A stretch of DNA of 64,000 nucleotides, from the NCBI RefSeq assembly GCF_900141785.1, contig NZ_FQYP01000004.1:124001-188000 (forward strand), read 5' to 3'. Positions 49,963-58,506 of the stretch are shown in pieces. The notes beneath the pieces were generated by a model. The model was not told where the DNA came from and searched no databases. It was given only the letters and a program-made list of their open reading frames with translations. Origin of the DNA: Aquimarina spongiae (GTDB lineage: Bacteria > Bacteroidota > Bacteroidia > Flavobacteriales > Flavobacteriaceae). Numbering within the stretch: the first letter of the stretch is position 1; each line of letters begins with the position of its first letter. The position numbers and the translations under genes are program-made.

Positions 49963-51435
49963 TTAATTTTTTTGTTTGTATGCCGATAAGGTTTTATACT
50001 TCTCTGTTTTGTAGATTTTTTCGATTTTGGTAAAAACGGCATCTTTAAACGCAAAACCTGCTATTCCTGCTATTGTGACTAGTGCATACCCAGCATTTGG
50101 ACTATAGGCATAGTGTCCTATGGCATATAATACCATGGGTAATGCCATTTTGGGTAAGGACAACAATAGCGTTTTGGTATTGAAGGCCTGTTTATCTCCA
50201 AAAGCTTTTTTGTTACTAGTTAAATCAATAGGAGTTTTTACATAGGCTCCTGCCCATAGCACCACATGAGAATTTACTCCGATATTATAAATTGATGCGA
50301 CTATAATGGCCAAATACACATCCCATCCAAAATATAAATATCCAGAAGCCAAAACGGTAGAGATCAAGGTAGCAATTACCATCAACCACCACTTTGATGA
50401 CAGGTATTCTTTATACTTGATATTTTGACTCATCATCAAAGGATAATACGAGCTATCCCAACTAGGAACAAACTGCCCAAAACTCAATAAAAATCCTCCA
50501 GTAACAAATATGGCCGCAAAAATCTTCCACACTGGTCCATCGTAGGCTTCTACAGCACCTGTAAAGAATAACAATCCATAAAACAAGAAGAACACACTTA
50601 CCAATACTGTTGATTTTGCACGTTTATTTCTCTTAATCAGTTTGATATCATTTTTAAGAAAAGTAGCTGTTCTACCAAATCTATTTAACCAATCCAGATT
50701 CTCTGTTTTTATATCTTTTGATTTGGTAGCCAAACCTGCATCGAGATATAAGTCTGAAGTAAAGGATCTGAACGATAGAGCAATCAAAACTATTAATGCT
50801 GCCATGGGAACAAATACCATCCATCCCAGATCATATAGTCCCTGAAAAAACGGAGCTGTGTATACCGTAACATCAAAATATCCAAAATAATGAAGCCCTC
50901 CGAAAATTGCTAAGACTCCACCAATAAGAAAAATCAGGTTATCTTTTTTATTCAAAAGGATGTTTAAAAAGTTATTGGCATATGCCAAGGCGATTAGTCC
51001 CAAATGCCACAACAATACATTGGTTACTGGGTGTCCGTTTTTGATCAAAACCAGTGAAAATGGAATAAAAAAGAACGCATGAATCACATTGAAAAATGAG
51101 AATACGGTCTTCCCAAAGGCAAAAGAAACTATTTTGTTTTTGTTAAACGGGAGCAATAGCAACGGCTTGATATTAATTACCGGCATTTTTTGCAGGGCGT
51201 AACGAAAAAGCAGGTCTCCAACCCACCAATAAATCAAAAATCGATTTAAGGTTTCTAAGGGATCGAGCTCTAATTTTTCTTTTACCAATTTGTAGAATGC
51301 TATGCCGCCAAGGGCCGACATAAGGGCTAACCAACACGCCCAAAATGCCATAAAAATTTTCATGAATAATCCCGAAGACATGGATGCTGATCTCCAAAAG
51401 GATTTCCATTGTAAAGAGACAAAATGTTTAACCAT
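49963..51435 (-). CDS. DUF5687 membrane protein, ABC exporter permease
   Basis: The protein has 490 residues with about ten to twelve hydrophobic helices in two blocks separated by a cytosolic loop (about 235-275; LNRFGRTATFLKNDIKLIKR). The N-terminal VKHFVSLQWKSFWRSASM is typical for the family. An FVPSWDSSYYPLMMSQNI segment is the conserved loop. It partners with the ATPase encoded 4 nt downstream. The end is polar and basic. Substrate unknown. Confidence 0.85.
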   Translation of the reverse strand: MVKHFVSLQWKSFWRSASMSSGLFMKIFMAFWACWLALMSALGGIAFYKLVKEKLELDPLETLNRFLIYWWVGDLLFRYALQKMPVINIKPLLLLPFNKNKIVSFAFGKTVFSFFNVIHAFFFIPFSLVLIKNGHPVTNVLLWHLGLIALAYANNFLNILLNKKDNLIFLIGGVLAIFGGLHYFGYFDVTVYTAPFFQGLYDLGWMVFVPMAALIVLIALSFRSFTSDLYLDAGLATKSKDIKTENLDWLNRFGRTATFLKNDIKLIKRNKRAKSTVLVSVFFLFYGLLFFTGAVEAYDGPVWKIFAAIFVTGGFLLSFGQFVPSWDSSYYPLMMSQNIKYKEYLSSKWWLMVIATLISTVLASGYLYFGWDVYLAIIVASIYNIGVNSHVVLWAGAYVKTPIDLTSNKKAFGDKQAFNTKTLLLSLPKMALPMVLYAIGHYAYSPNAGYALVTIAGIAGFAFKDAVFTKIEKIYKTEKYKTLSAYKQKN

Positions 51436-51561
51436 TGTTGAAAGGGTTTTTGGAAAGAAGGATATACTTCTTTAATTATTTAGTAACCGCAACTTGAATT
51501 TTGTTACAAAATCCATTTAGATAAATTTATCTTAAAAGCCATCTCCTCTTAAACCATTTGT

Positions 51562-51569
51562 TATTTTTG
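51562..51569 (+). promoter_or_regulatory. Bacteroidota -7 box (TATTTTTG)
   Basis: TATTTTTG ends 15 nt before the ATG at 51585. It supports that start, because the alternative TTG at 51558 would lie ahead of the box. Confidence 0.5.
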
Positions 51570-51584
51570 CGGAAAATTATTGTA

Positions 51585-52637
51585 ATGTCAGATTTTCATC
51601 AACTCACTATAAAACAAGTCATCAAAGAGACTCCAAATGCAGTTTCTATTGCTTTTGAAGTGCCTTCTCATCTCGAAGACACCTACTCTTTTGTACCAGG
51701 ACAATATCTTACACTCAAAAAAGAGATTGAGGGTAAAGAAGTACGAAGAGCCTATTCTATCTGTAGTTCCTCAAAAAGTAAAGAGCTTAAAGTTGCTATA
51801 AAAGCGATAGAAGGCGGTACTTTTTCGGTATTGGCCAATGCCGAACTATCTAAAGATGATGTTTTGGAAGTTCATCCTCCAGAAGGAAATTTTGTACTGA
51901 AAACGAATCCTGCATCGAGCAATACTTATGCGGCTTTTGCAGCAGGTAGTGGAATTACTCCTGTGATGAGTATGATCAAATCGGTATTAGAAGAGGAGCC
52001 AAACAGTCAATTTGTTTTGGTTTATGGAAATAAAAGTCCTGAGGAAACCATATTTTATAACGAACTATTAGCGCTTCGAGATGCTCATTCTGATCGTTTC
52101 TTTATAGAATTTGTCTTTAGCCAAACCAGAGAAGATAACGCTCATTTTGGAAGAATCGAGAAACCTACAGTTAACTACGTACTTAAGAATAAGTTTAAGG
52201 AAACTACCTTCGACAACTTTTATCTGTGCGGGCCCGAGGAAATGATCAATACCGTAACCGCTGTTTTGGAAGAAAATGGAATTACCAAAAATCAAATTCA
52301 TTTTGAACTTTTTACCAGCAGTTCTGAAGCGACAGAAATCGACGCCGATCTAGATGGTAAAACTTCGATCACAGTGATTGTAGACGATGAAGAGTTTACC
52401 TTTGTAATGGATCAAAAAAAGACCTTATTAGATGCTGCTCTGGATGAGGATATAGATGCTCCCTATTCTTGTCAGGGAGGGGTTTGTAGCTCATGTGTTT
52501 GTAAAATAACTGAAGGTAAAGCTGTGATGGAAAAAAATAGTATCCTTACCGATGGTGAAATTGAGGAAGGATTAGTTTTGGCCTGCCAGGCTCATCCTAC
52601 TACAGCATCGATCAAAGTTGACTTTGATGATGTGTAA
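51585..52637 (+). CDS. PaaE-like ferredoxin-NAD(P)H reductase with C-terminal 2Fe-2S domain
   Basis: The protein has 350 residues from the ATG at 51585. An FAD-binding barrel (about 1-105) has RRAYSICSS, the flavin motif. The NAD(P)-binding domain (about 108-240) has AGSGITPVMSMIKSVL and YLCGPEEMI. The plant-type 2Fe-2S domain (about 262-350) has CxxxxCxxC in SCQGGVCSSC and the last Cys in LACQAHP. This is the layout of PaaE/HcaD-type reductases that feed electrons to an oxygenase. No oxygenase gene is adjacent, so the partner is unknown. Confidence 0.9.
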   Translation: MSDFHQLTIKQVIKETPNAVSIAFEVPSHLEDTYSFVPGQYLTLKKEIEGKEVRRAYSICSSSKSKELKVAIKAIEGGTFSVLANAELSKDDVLEVHPPEGNFVLKTNPASSNTYAAFAAGSGITPVMSMIKSVLEEEPNSQFVLVYGNKSPEETIFYNELLALRDAHSDRFFIEFVFSQTREDNAHFGRIEKPTVNYVLKNKFKETTFDNFYLCGPEEMINTVTAVLEENGITKNQIHFELFTSSSEATEIDADLDGKTSITVIVDDEEFTFVMDQKKTLLDAALDEDIDAPYSCQGGVCSSCVCKITEGKAVMEKNSILTDGEIEEGLVLACQAHPTTASIKVDFDDV

Positions 52638-52649
52638 TTAATTGCTGAT

Positions 52650-53711
52650 TTATACAAATGAATTCAGTTTTTCTACCACCGTCTTTGGAGGAATAGAATA
52701 CATCACTTTTTCGTAACCCTCTGGTACTTTATTGCCATAAATAGAAGTAGGTATCTGGTCATACTTTGCCAGGTTAGGTAATATAGCATTTTCTGCTGGT
52801 TGTCCAAATGGCATAAAGCCAGCAAATGGATGCGTAACCCCCCATAGGGTAATCGTAGGCACATTATACATAGCCGCTATGTGTGCATTACCGCTATCCA
52901 TAGACAACATTACATCCAGATTACCAATAAGCTTTAGTTCATCCTCAAATGGTAATTTACCTACTACATTAATCACATTGTTGTATTTGGATGCAATATT
53001 GTTTAATATGTCCTTTTCGCGTTTTCCTCCCCCAAATAAGAAAATCTCAAATTGGTTTTCTCGATCCAAAGTTTCAATAACCTCAACCATTAGCTCCAAG
53101 GGATAGGTCTTACTCTCGTATTGAGCAAAGGGAGCAATCCCTAACCATTTTTTGGAAGAATTTAAGCTTAACGCCACGATATTGGGTGACAGCGATATTT
53201 TTTGAGGAAAACTATGATCATCAATATTTATAGGGAAACCTAACTTTCCAAAAACCTCTGCATAACGTTGATGGGTTGTTTTTAAGGGTTTAAACACTTT
53301 GTTTTTGGCACTGGTTAAGGCTTTTTTATCAGTCCTTCCCTTGTCTATTTGTACTACTGGTATCCCACTAAAAGAAAATAGTGTTTTCAATACATTAGAA
53401 CGAAGAACATTGTGTAAATCAGCAACTGCAGTAATGCCTAATCGACGTAAATCTTTATGCAATCGCGTTAATCCCAAAATCCCCTTATGTTTTCGATCCA
53501 CTTCTGCGGGATAGACCTCGAGATTGTCAATATCACTAAAAAGAGGTTCGAAGAACTTACGGGTAAGTACGGTTAGCTTAACGTTGGGATACGTAGCTCT
53601 AAAGGTTCGTAATACGGGTATCGTCATGGCTATGTCTCCCATAGCAGACAACCGTATTACCAAGATGTTTGTTTCAGGAGTATTACGTATATCTACCTTA
53701 TTTTTCGCCAC
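52650..53711 (-). CDS. Glycosyltransferase family 9 (heptosyltransferase-like), GTG start
   Basis: The protein has 353 residues. ILVIRLSAMGDIAMTIPVL, LHNVLRSN, WLGIAPFAQYESKTYP and LSMDSGNAHIAAMYNVPTITLWG with THPFAGF are GT9 blocks. These enzymes transfer heptose or another sugar to lipid A core. The start is read as GTG at 53711, overlapping the DUF4254 gene by 14 nt. No better start precedes the first beta strand. Together they form a two-gene LPS-core unit. Confidence 0.88.
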   Translation of the reverse strand: MAKNKVDIRNTPETNILVIRLSAMGDIAMTIPVLRTFRATYPNVKLTVLTRKFFEPLFSDIDNLEVYPAEVDRKHKGILGLTRLHKDLRRLGITAVADLHNVLRSNVLKTLFSFSGIPVVQIDKGRTDKKALTSAKNKVFKPLKTTHQRYAEVFGKLGFPINIDDHSFPQKISLSPNIVALSLNSSKKWLGIAPFAQYESKTYPLELMVEVIETLDRENQFEIFLFGGGKREKDILNNIASKYNNVINVVGKLPFEDELKLIGNLDVMLSMDSGNAHIAAMYNVPTITLWGVTHPFAGFMPFGQPAENAILPNLAKYDQIPTSIYGNKVPEGYEKVMYSIPPKTVVEKLNSFV

Positions 53712-54306
53712 GCAATACAGGATTTAGCTCATCGTCATTGTACATTTTCATCTGTTTATAGACTTTCATGTACTTATCTCCTTGCTCAATATCCTTCAGT
53801 AATGTGTCTATTGCGGTAGATAAATCTACTTGTTGCTCTAGTAAAATGTCTAACTTTTTCTGACAAGCAGCTTTGTGTGCATCAGAGGCATCAGTCCTCA
53901 CCGTTTCCTCATGCATATGGTATACCTTCAATGCCAATATCGATAAGCGATCTACACCCCACGCTGGACTTTCGGTATTGATAGTAGCATCCTCTTTTGG
54001 AGTCACCGCTTTGTACTCTTCCAAAAAATAACTGTCGATATATTCTACCATATCGGTTCTGTCCTGATTTGAAGCATCAATTTGTCGCTTTAGCTTCAAA
54101 GCTGCAACCGGTTCAATTTCAGGATCACGGATGATATCCTCATAATGCCATTGTACGGTATCAATCCAACATTTACGATATAGCAGATGCTCTATAACTT
54201 GTGATTTGCTATCATAAGGGTTGCTGAATTCTTGATCTACGCTATCGATAATGTGATATTGATCGATAACTTCCTTAAAAATTTTATTTGCCTTGTCCGT
54301 AAACAT
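53698..54306 (-). CDS. DUF4254 protein
   Basis: The protein has 202 residues and is nearly all helical and highly charged. FSNPYDSKSQVIEHLLYRKCWIDTVQWHYEDIIRDPEI followed by ALKLKRQIDASNQDRTDMVE is the conserved core of DUF4254. The SPAWGVDRLSILALKVYHM block also matches. It lies directly before the GT9 gene in an overlapping pair, a placement frequent for this family, so a role in LPS-core assembly is inferred. The biochemical function is unknown. Confidence 0.85.
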   Translation of the reverse strand: MFTDKANKIFKEVIDQYHIIDSVDQEFSNPYDSKSQVIEHLLYRKCWIDTVQWHYEDIIRDPEIEPVAALKLKRQIDASNQDRTDMVEYIDSYFLEEYKAVTPKEDATINTESPAWGVDRLSILALKVYHMHEETVRTDASDAHKAACQKKLDILLEQQVDLSTAIDTLLKDIEQGDKYMKVYKQMKMYNDDELNPVLRGEK

Positions 54307-54334
54307 TGAATCTTTGTATTTCTGAAAATGTGTA

Positions 54335-54342
54335 CAAAGGTA
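54335..54342 (-). promoter_or_regulatory. Bacteroidota -7 box (TACCTTTG)
   Basis: TACCTTTG on the minus strand lies 28 nt upstream of the ATG at 54306, the start of the DUF4254-GT9 pair. Confidence 0.5.
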
Positions 54343-54368
54343 TTATAATTTATAATAGAATTATCATC

Positions 54369-55289
54369 TTAGAACAATAACATCGTAAAAGGAATCAGTA
54401 AAAACACCCAAATATTAATTTCTTTGGCCAGCATATTGTAATTCATCTCAAGATACGTAGTCCCCATTATGGCTAAAGGAATACATAAGAAAAACACTTC
54501 GGAAGTATTTTTGGCTGGAGCAATTACAGCGATTCCAACGGCAATAACAAGATATGCGATGATCAACCTGAGTACTGGTTTAATATTTGCAGCTTTTCTA
54601 CTGTATTTGATAAGATAAAGCGCCAAAAAGAACAGAATACAAATAGATAACGTTCCTAATGAAAATAATTGATCTTTGACTAAGTAATTCTGAAAAGACA
54701 AGGAAGCTACATCCAAGTACTCCGAATAGTTATAAAAGGAATCATAAAACAATAACGTAAAACAATTTGCAAATAAATAAATGGTAAGCACTCCAATTAT
54801 CGGAATAATCCAATTTCTATAATTTTTTGAATCAAAATACAGAACACCTACATAGACCAAAACAATAAATGCAATACTCCAAAAATAGGCAAGCGATGCC
54901 AGACCGATGCAAAGAGAAGCATTTAAAATCTTGGCTTTAATCTCCTTTTCATTTCGCAACCGAATCACATTTCTAAACCCTACCAAAATAAAACCACTTG
55001 CCAACAATACATTGATATCTGTAAGCGCATGAGGCAATACGCCCGTAAGGAAACCATAAATTAAAATGGTGTATGATCCTTTTTCGGTAATATCGTTTCT
55101 TTGAAGAATAAAATTTAGCAACAACATAGGCAAAATATAGAAGGCCAGGCCTATGATCAACAGGAATATCTCTTTGGATTCTAGTACTATTCCCTTTTTG
55201 TAATGTGCAATTCCATACAAAAGGAACATATATAATGCCACTACAACATAATTAATGGGTTTTGATTTGCTAAAAAAACTTGATAACAC
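54369..55289 (-). CDS. Polytopic membrane protein (DUF6427-like), GTG start
   Basis: The protein has 306 residues with about eight to ten hydrophobic helices. MLSSFFSKSKPINYVVVALY is the recognisable start. GTG at 55289 is the only start upstream of it. SLQVFL-type loops are short. The family is restricted to Flavobacteriia and its function is unknown. An older database name, beta-carotene monooxygenase, has no support in the residues. It diverges from the small gene at 55413. Confidence 0.75.
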   Translation of the reverse strand: MLSSFFSKSKPINYVVVALYMFLLYGIAHYKKGIVLESKEIFLLIIGLAFYILPMLLLNFILQRNDITEKGSYTILIYGFLTGVLPHALTDINVLLASGFILVGFRNVIRLRNEKEIKAKILNASLCIGLASLAYFWSIAFIVLVYVGVLYFDSKNYRNWIIPIIGVLTIYLFANCFTLLFYDSFYNYSEYLDVASLSFQNYLVKDQLFSLGTLSICILFFLALYLIKYSRKAANIKPVLRLIIAYLVIAVGIAVIAPAKNTSEVFFLCIPLAIMGTTYLEMNYNMLAKEINIWVFLLIPFTMLLF

Positions 55290-55301
55290 TACTATTTTTT
55301 A

Positions 55302-55309
55302 TATTTTTG
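55302..55309 (+). promoter_or_regulatory. Promoter box (TATTTTTG) with upstream TTG for the small membrane-protein gene
   Basis: TATTTTTG matches the -7 consensus, and TTG at 55280-55282 lies 19 nt upstream, close to a -33 element. The leader to the ATG at 55413 would be long, about 95-100 nt. It overlaps the 5' region of the divergent DUF6427-like gene. Confidence 0.5.
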
Positions 55310-55412
55310 CCAGGAATAAGAAACTAATTATTTTTAATAAAGTTGAACGAATTTATAAAAAGTTTTCAGTTCCTTACTGTTTACTTTTTATAAAGCCTAT
55401 ATAAAACACGTT

Positions 55413-55643
55413 ATGAAAGAATTTTTTGAAGCAATTGAATCTCTTTTTGTCAATGTATTATTCGCACCACTTGATGCTTTAAGAGCCCTTGAATTGGAAA
55501 GTTGGACTGCTGCTAATATTATAAACTGGTTGTTCATGCTAATTGGATTTGTCGCTTTTTTCTACTGGATGAAAGAGCTGAAAAAATTTAATGACAACAA
55601 TGAGGAAAACAGAGACCCTAAGGCTCACTCTTTCTTGAACTAA
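55413..55643 (+). CDS. Small membrane protein (DUF6341-like)
   Basis: The protein has 76 residues. MKEFFEAIESLFVNVLFAPL then DALRALELESWTAANIINW is highly characteristic of a short Flavobacteriia family, DUF6341 by memory. One membrane helix (about 38-56; NWLFMLIGFVAFFYWM) is followed by a charged tail ending SFLN. It has sometimes been labelled uracil phosphoribosyltransferase, but it has no such domain. The leader is unusually long. Bounded by a very strong terminator. Confidence 0.8.
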   Translation: MKEFFEAIESLFVNVLFAPLDALRALELESWTAANIINWLFMLIGFVAFFYWMKELKKFNDNNEENRDPKAHSFLN

Positions 55644-55660
55644 AGATATTTACTCTATAT

Positions 55661-55702
55661 AAATAAGAAAAGCGCTTGTAGTTACAAGCGCTTTTCTTAT
55701 TT
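55661..55702. terminator. Bidirectional terminator with perfect 20-bp stem
   Basis: The arms 55661-55680 and 55683-55702 are perfect reverse complements around GT, with core AGCGCTTGTA. A/T-rich outer ends serve both strands. It lies between two convergent genes, 55413-55643 (+) and purD (-). Confidence 0.9.
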
Positions 55703-55720
55703 AGTTCTGCTCAGGATTCT

Positions 55721-56992
55721 TTATAGATCGAACCCAAGATCTTTTCTATAATACATTTTATCAAAGTGTAGTTTCTCTATGCTTGAGTAAGATTTCTCTA
55801 AGGCTTGTTTGAAATCATTATCAAAAGAAGTGATCGCAATTACTCTACCTCCATTAGTTACTACTTTGCCATTTTCAATTTTGGTTCCAGCATGAAAAAC
55901 GATTGAATCATCTATATTTTCTATTCCTGTAATCTCTTTTCCTTTTTCATAGGCCTCTGGATATCCACCAGAAACTGTCATTACCGTAGTAGCGCTTCTA
56001 TCGTCAATTTGTAGATCGATCTGATCTAAGGATCCTGCTCCTACATGAGAGAGCAATTCTACCAAATCGGTTTGTAATCTTGGAAGGACTACTTCTGTCT
56101 CTGGATCTCCCATTCGCACATTGTATTCTATTACTTTTGGATCATCTCCTACTTTGATTAGGCCAATAAAAATAAATCCTTTGTAATCGATATTTTCTTT
56201 AGAAAGCCCTTGTACCGTGGGCTTGATGATTTGTTCTTCTATTTTGCCCATAAACTCCTCGTCTGCAAAAGGTACTGGAGAGATTGCACCCATTCCTCCG
56301 GTATTTAATCCTGTATCTCCTTCACCAATACGTTTGTAATCTTTGGCCGTAGGCAGTGTAACATAGTTCTTCCCATCGGTAAGTACAAAAACACTAAGTT
56401 CTATCCCGTCTAAAAATTCCTCGATCACAACCGTCTGACTAGCTGCTCCAAATTTTTGATTGGTCAGCATATTATCGAGTTCTGATTTGGCTTCTTCCAG
56501 ATCTTTAAGAATCAATACTCCTTTTCCTGCTGCCAAACCATCTGCTTTTAATACATATGGAGGAGTTAGGGTTTCCAGAAACTTTTTCCCTTCGTCTACG
56601 GTAGCGGCAGTAAAACTCTGATATGCTGCTGTTGGAATATTGTGTCTAAATAAAAACTCTTTGGCGTACTCTTTACTTCCTTCTAATCTAGCTCCTTCTT
56701 TTGAAGGTCCAATAACTACAACATTGGCCAATTCAGAATCTTGGGCAAAAAAATCACTTATACCGCGAACCAAAGGGTCTTCTGGGCCTACCACAACCAT
56801 TGCAATTTCCTCTTTGAGCACTAACTCCTTTATGCTTTCGAAATCGGTTACAGCAATAGGAACATTAGTTGCAATTGAATCGGTACCGGCATTTCCGGGA
56901 GCAACAAAAAGACGGCTACATCTTTCACTCTTTGCAATTTTATAGGCAAAGGTATGTTCTCTCCCTCCGGATCCAAGTATTAAGATATTCAT
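55721..56992 (-). CDS. purD: Phosphoribosylamine-glycine ligase
   Basis: The protein has 423 residues. The N-terminal MNILILGSGGREHTFAYKIA, the ATP-grasp core (PYVLKADGLAAGKGVLI, VVIEEFLDGIELSVF) and EYNVRMGDPETEVVLPRL are PurD signatures. It makes glycinamide ribonucleotide from phosphoribosylamine, glycine and ATP in purine synthesis. It stands alone, with its own box at 57019-57026 and the palindromic terminator downstream. Confidence 0.97.
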   Translation of the reverse strand: MNILILGSGGREHTFAYKIAKSERCSRLFVAPGNAGTDSIATNVPIAVTDFESIKELVLKEEIAMVVVGPEDPLVRGISDFFAQDSELANVVVIGPSKEGARLEGSKEYAKEFLFRHNIPTAAYQSFTAATVDEGKKFLETLTPPYVLKADGLAAGKGVLILKDLEEAKSELDNMLTNQKFGAASQTVVIEEFLDGIELSVFVLTDGKNYVTLPTAKDYKRIGEGDTGLNTGGMGAISPVPFADEEFMGKIEEQIIKPTVQGLSKENIDYKGFIFIGLIKVGDDPKVIEYNVRMGDPETEVVLPRLQTDLVELLSHVGAGSLDQIDLQIDDRSATTVMTVSGGYPEAYEKGKEITGIENIDDSIVFHAGTKIENGKVVTNGGRVIAITSFDNDFKQALEKSYSSIEKLHFDKMYYRKDLGFDL

Positions 56993-57018
56993 GATTAGGT
57001 AGCTTAAATTTAAAGCTT

Positions 57019-57026
57019 CAAAAATA
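57019..57026 (-). promoter_or_regulatory. Bacteroidota -7 box (TATTTTTG) upstream of purD
   Basis: TATTTTTG on the minus strand lies 26 nt upstream of the purD ATG at 56992. No PurR-like operator was recognised. Confidence 0.5.
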
Positions 57027-57107
57027 GCGTATTACTGCTTTTCGAACTAATTATTTACCATCATTTTTATGATTTAATGGAGATCTTTGGGGTTCACAGA
57101 AAAACGG

Positions 57108-58403
57108 TTAGTTTCGAATAATTCTACTACTTAAAATACTTCTCTTTTTGAGTAACAAGGGAATAATGATTGAGAAGAACACAATTCCGTTAAATCGAAC
57201 TAGCATCGATTCAAAAAACAACGAAATAAAAAGGATTAAAAAAACAGAAAATTCATTTTTACTACCCCACATCCTAATGGCTAGTAGTACAAAAATGGTA
57301 ATCAACACACCAAAACCTAATATTCCCGTCTGTAAAAAAGTTTGTAGAAACTGATTGTGCGCATTGTACTTATTTTCATAATTATGAAAATAGTTAAGTT
57401 CTTTATATTTCCGCGTCAATACATCGTTGGTATCTCCAATTCCATATCCAAAAATTGGAGCTTCTTTTATCAAATCTAAACTCGCATTCCAGGTTAACAA
57501 TCTCGACTTTTCAATGGTAGTAGTGGTAATTCCAAAATCATCCGAAATGCCCGTAACATTTTTATAGAAATTGAACACCCTTGGATTATTCAGAAACACA
57601 ATCACGCCCAAAAAAAACAATAGTGACATCGTATATTTCTTACTCTTATCAGATATATTAAATATCAATAAAAGGCACATGATCAATAGGATAAGATATG
57701 CTGCGATAGAAGCCAGCAGAAATAAATAAAAAAACAATACGAAAACAATGATCACTTGAACTCTAGATTGTAGTTTGTTTTTCAAATAATAGCTAAGTAC
57801 CAATAAAATGTATAAGGAAACATAGCTTGAATTAATTAACTTGGAGAAATCAGTTCTGATAAAGTAACTCCATCCTTTCATAGTCGCATCAAAGAGACTA
57901 GAAACCCCTTCAATTGATGCTTCCAAGAAAAATCCACTTCGTTTAATGTATCCTAAAGTATCATAAATTCCTATGGCAAAATTGATAAAAAAAGAAACCA
58001 GAATACCCAGAAGTAAAAAATCGAATAACTTTCTTACCGAAGAAGCATCTTCTTTTACAAAGAGAAAAATTATAGGAAAAAACAACAATGACAGTGACCT
58101 TTGCAACAAATTCATTCCATCTTGAATGTTTTCTGTATAGATCATGCTAATAGAAATGATAATAAAATAAATAGGAAAGAGCCATAATACCTTACTATCG
58201 GAAAAGAAATTTCTTTTCGTTCTAAAAATATTGATTAAGCCCAGTAAAATGGATATTACAAAAAAGGGAGTAGGTAAATTGATCCCCAAAGGCAATAGAA
58301 AAAACGAGATATATAAACTGTTCCAGAAGATGGTTACGATTAGATCTTCTTCATCTCTGTAAAACATTCTGTTTAATCCATATATGACCTCTTTAAATAT
58401 CAT
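57108..58403 (-). CDS. O-antigen ligase/polymerase-like membrane protein
   Basis: The protein has 431 residues from the ATG at 58403. An upstream TTG at 58412 gives only three more. About twelve hydrophobic helices surround a large periplasmic loop with EAPIFGYGIGDTNDVLTRKY and NAHNQFLQTFLQTGILGFG, the Wzy_C/WaaL signature. It would join or polymerise polysaccharide repeat units on the periplasmic side. It is the last gene of the polysaccharide locus seen here, 103 nt after the WcaJ-like gene. Confidence 0.87.
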   Translation of the reverse strand: MIFKEVIYGLNRMFYRDEEDLIVTIFWNSLYISFFLLPLGINLPTPFFVISILLGLINIFRTKRNFFSDSKVLWLFPIYFIIISISMIYTENIQDGMNLLQRSLSLLFFPIIFLFVKEDASSVRKLFDFLLLGILVSFFINFAIGIYDTLGYIKRSGFFLEASIEGVSSLFDATMKGWSYFIRTDFSKLINSSYVSLYILLVLSYYLKNKLQSRVQVIIVFVLFFYLFLLASIAAYLILLIMCLLLIFNISDKSKKYTMSLLFFLGVIVFLNNPRVFNFYKNVTGISDDFGITTTTIEKSRLLTWNASLDLIKEAPIFGYGIGDTNDVLTRKYKELNYFHNYENKYNAHNQFLQTFLQTGILGFGVLITIFVLLAIRMWGSKNEFSVFLILFISLFFESMLVRFNGIVFFSIIIPLLLKKRSILSSRIIRN

Positions 58404-58506
58404 TTTACACAACGATCATCGTTAACCTCTACTCGTTTCCTCGATAAGGTACGCAAAGTCTACGATCTTTTAAGTTTTAGGATGTTTATCTTATGAGGAA
58501 ATGCTA

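Noticed and set aside
49959..50054. N-terminal extension of the ABC ATPase
   Set aside because: The 32 extra residues are basic, unlike family members, and overlap the permease coding end. The ATG at 49958 gives a normal start.
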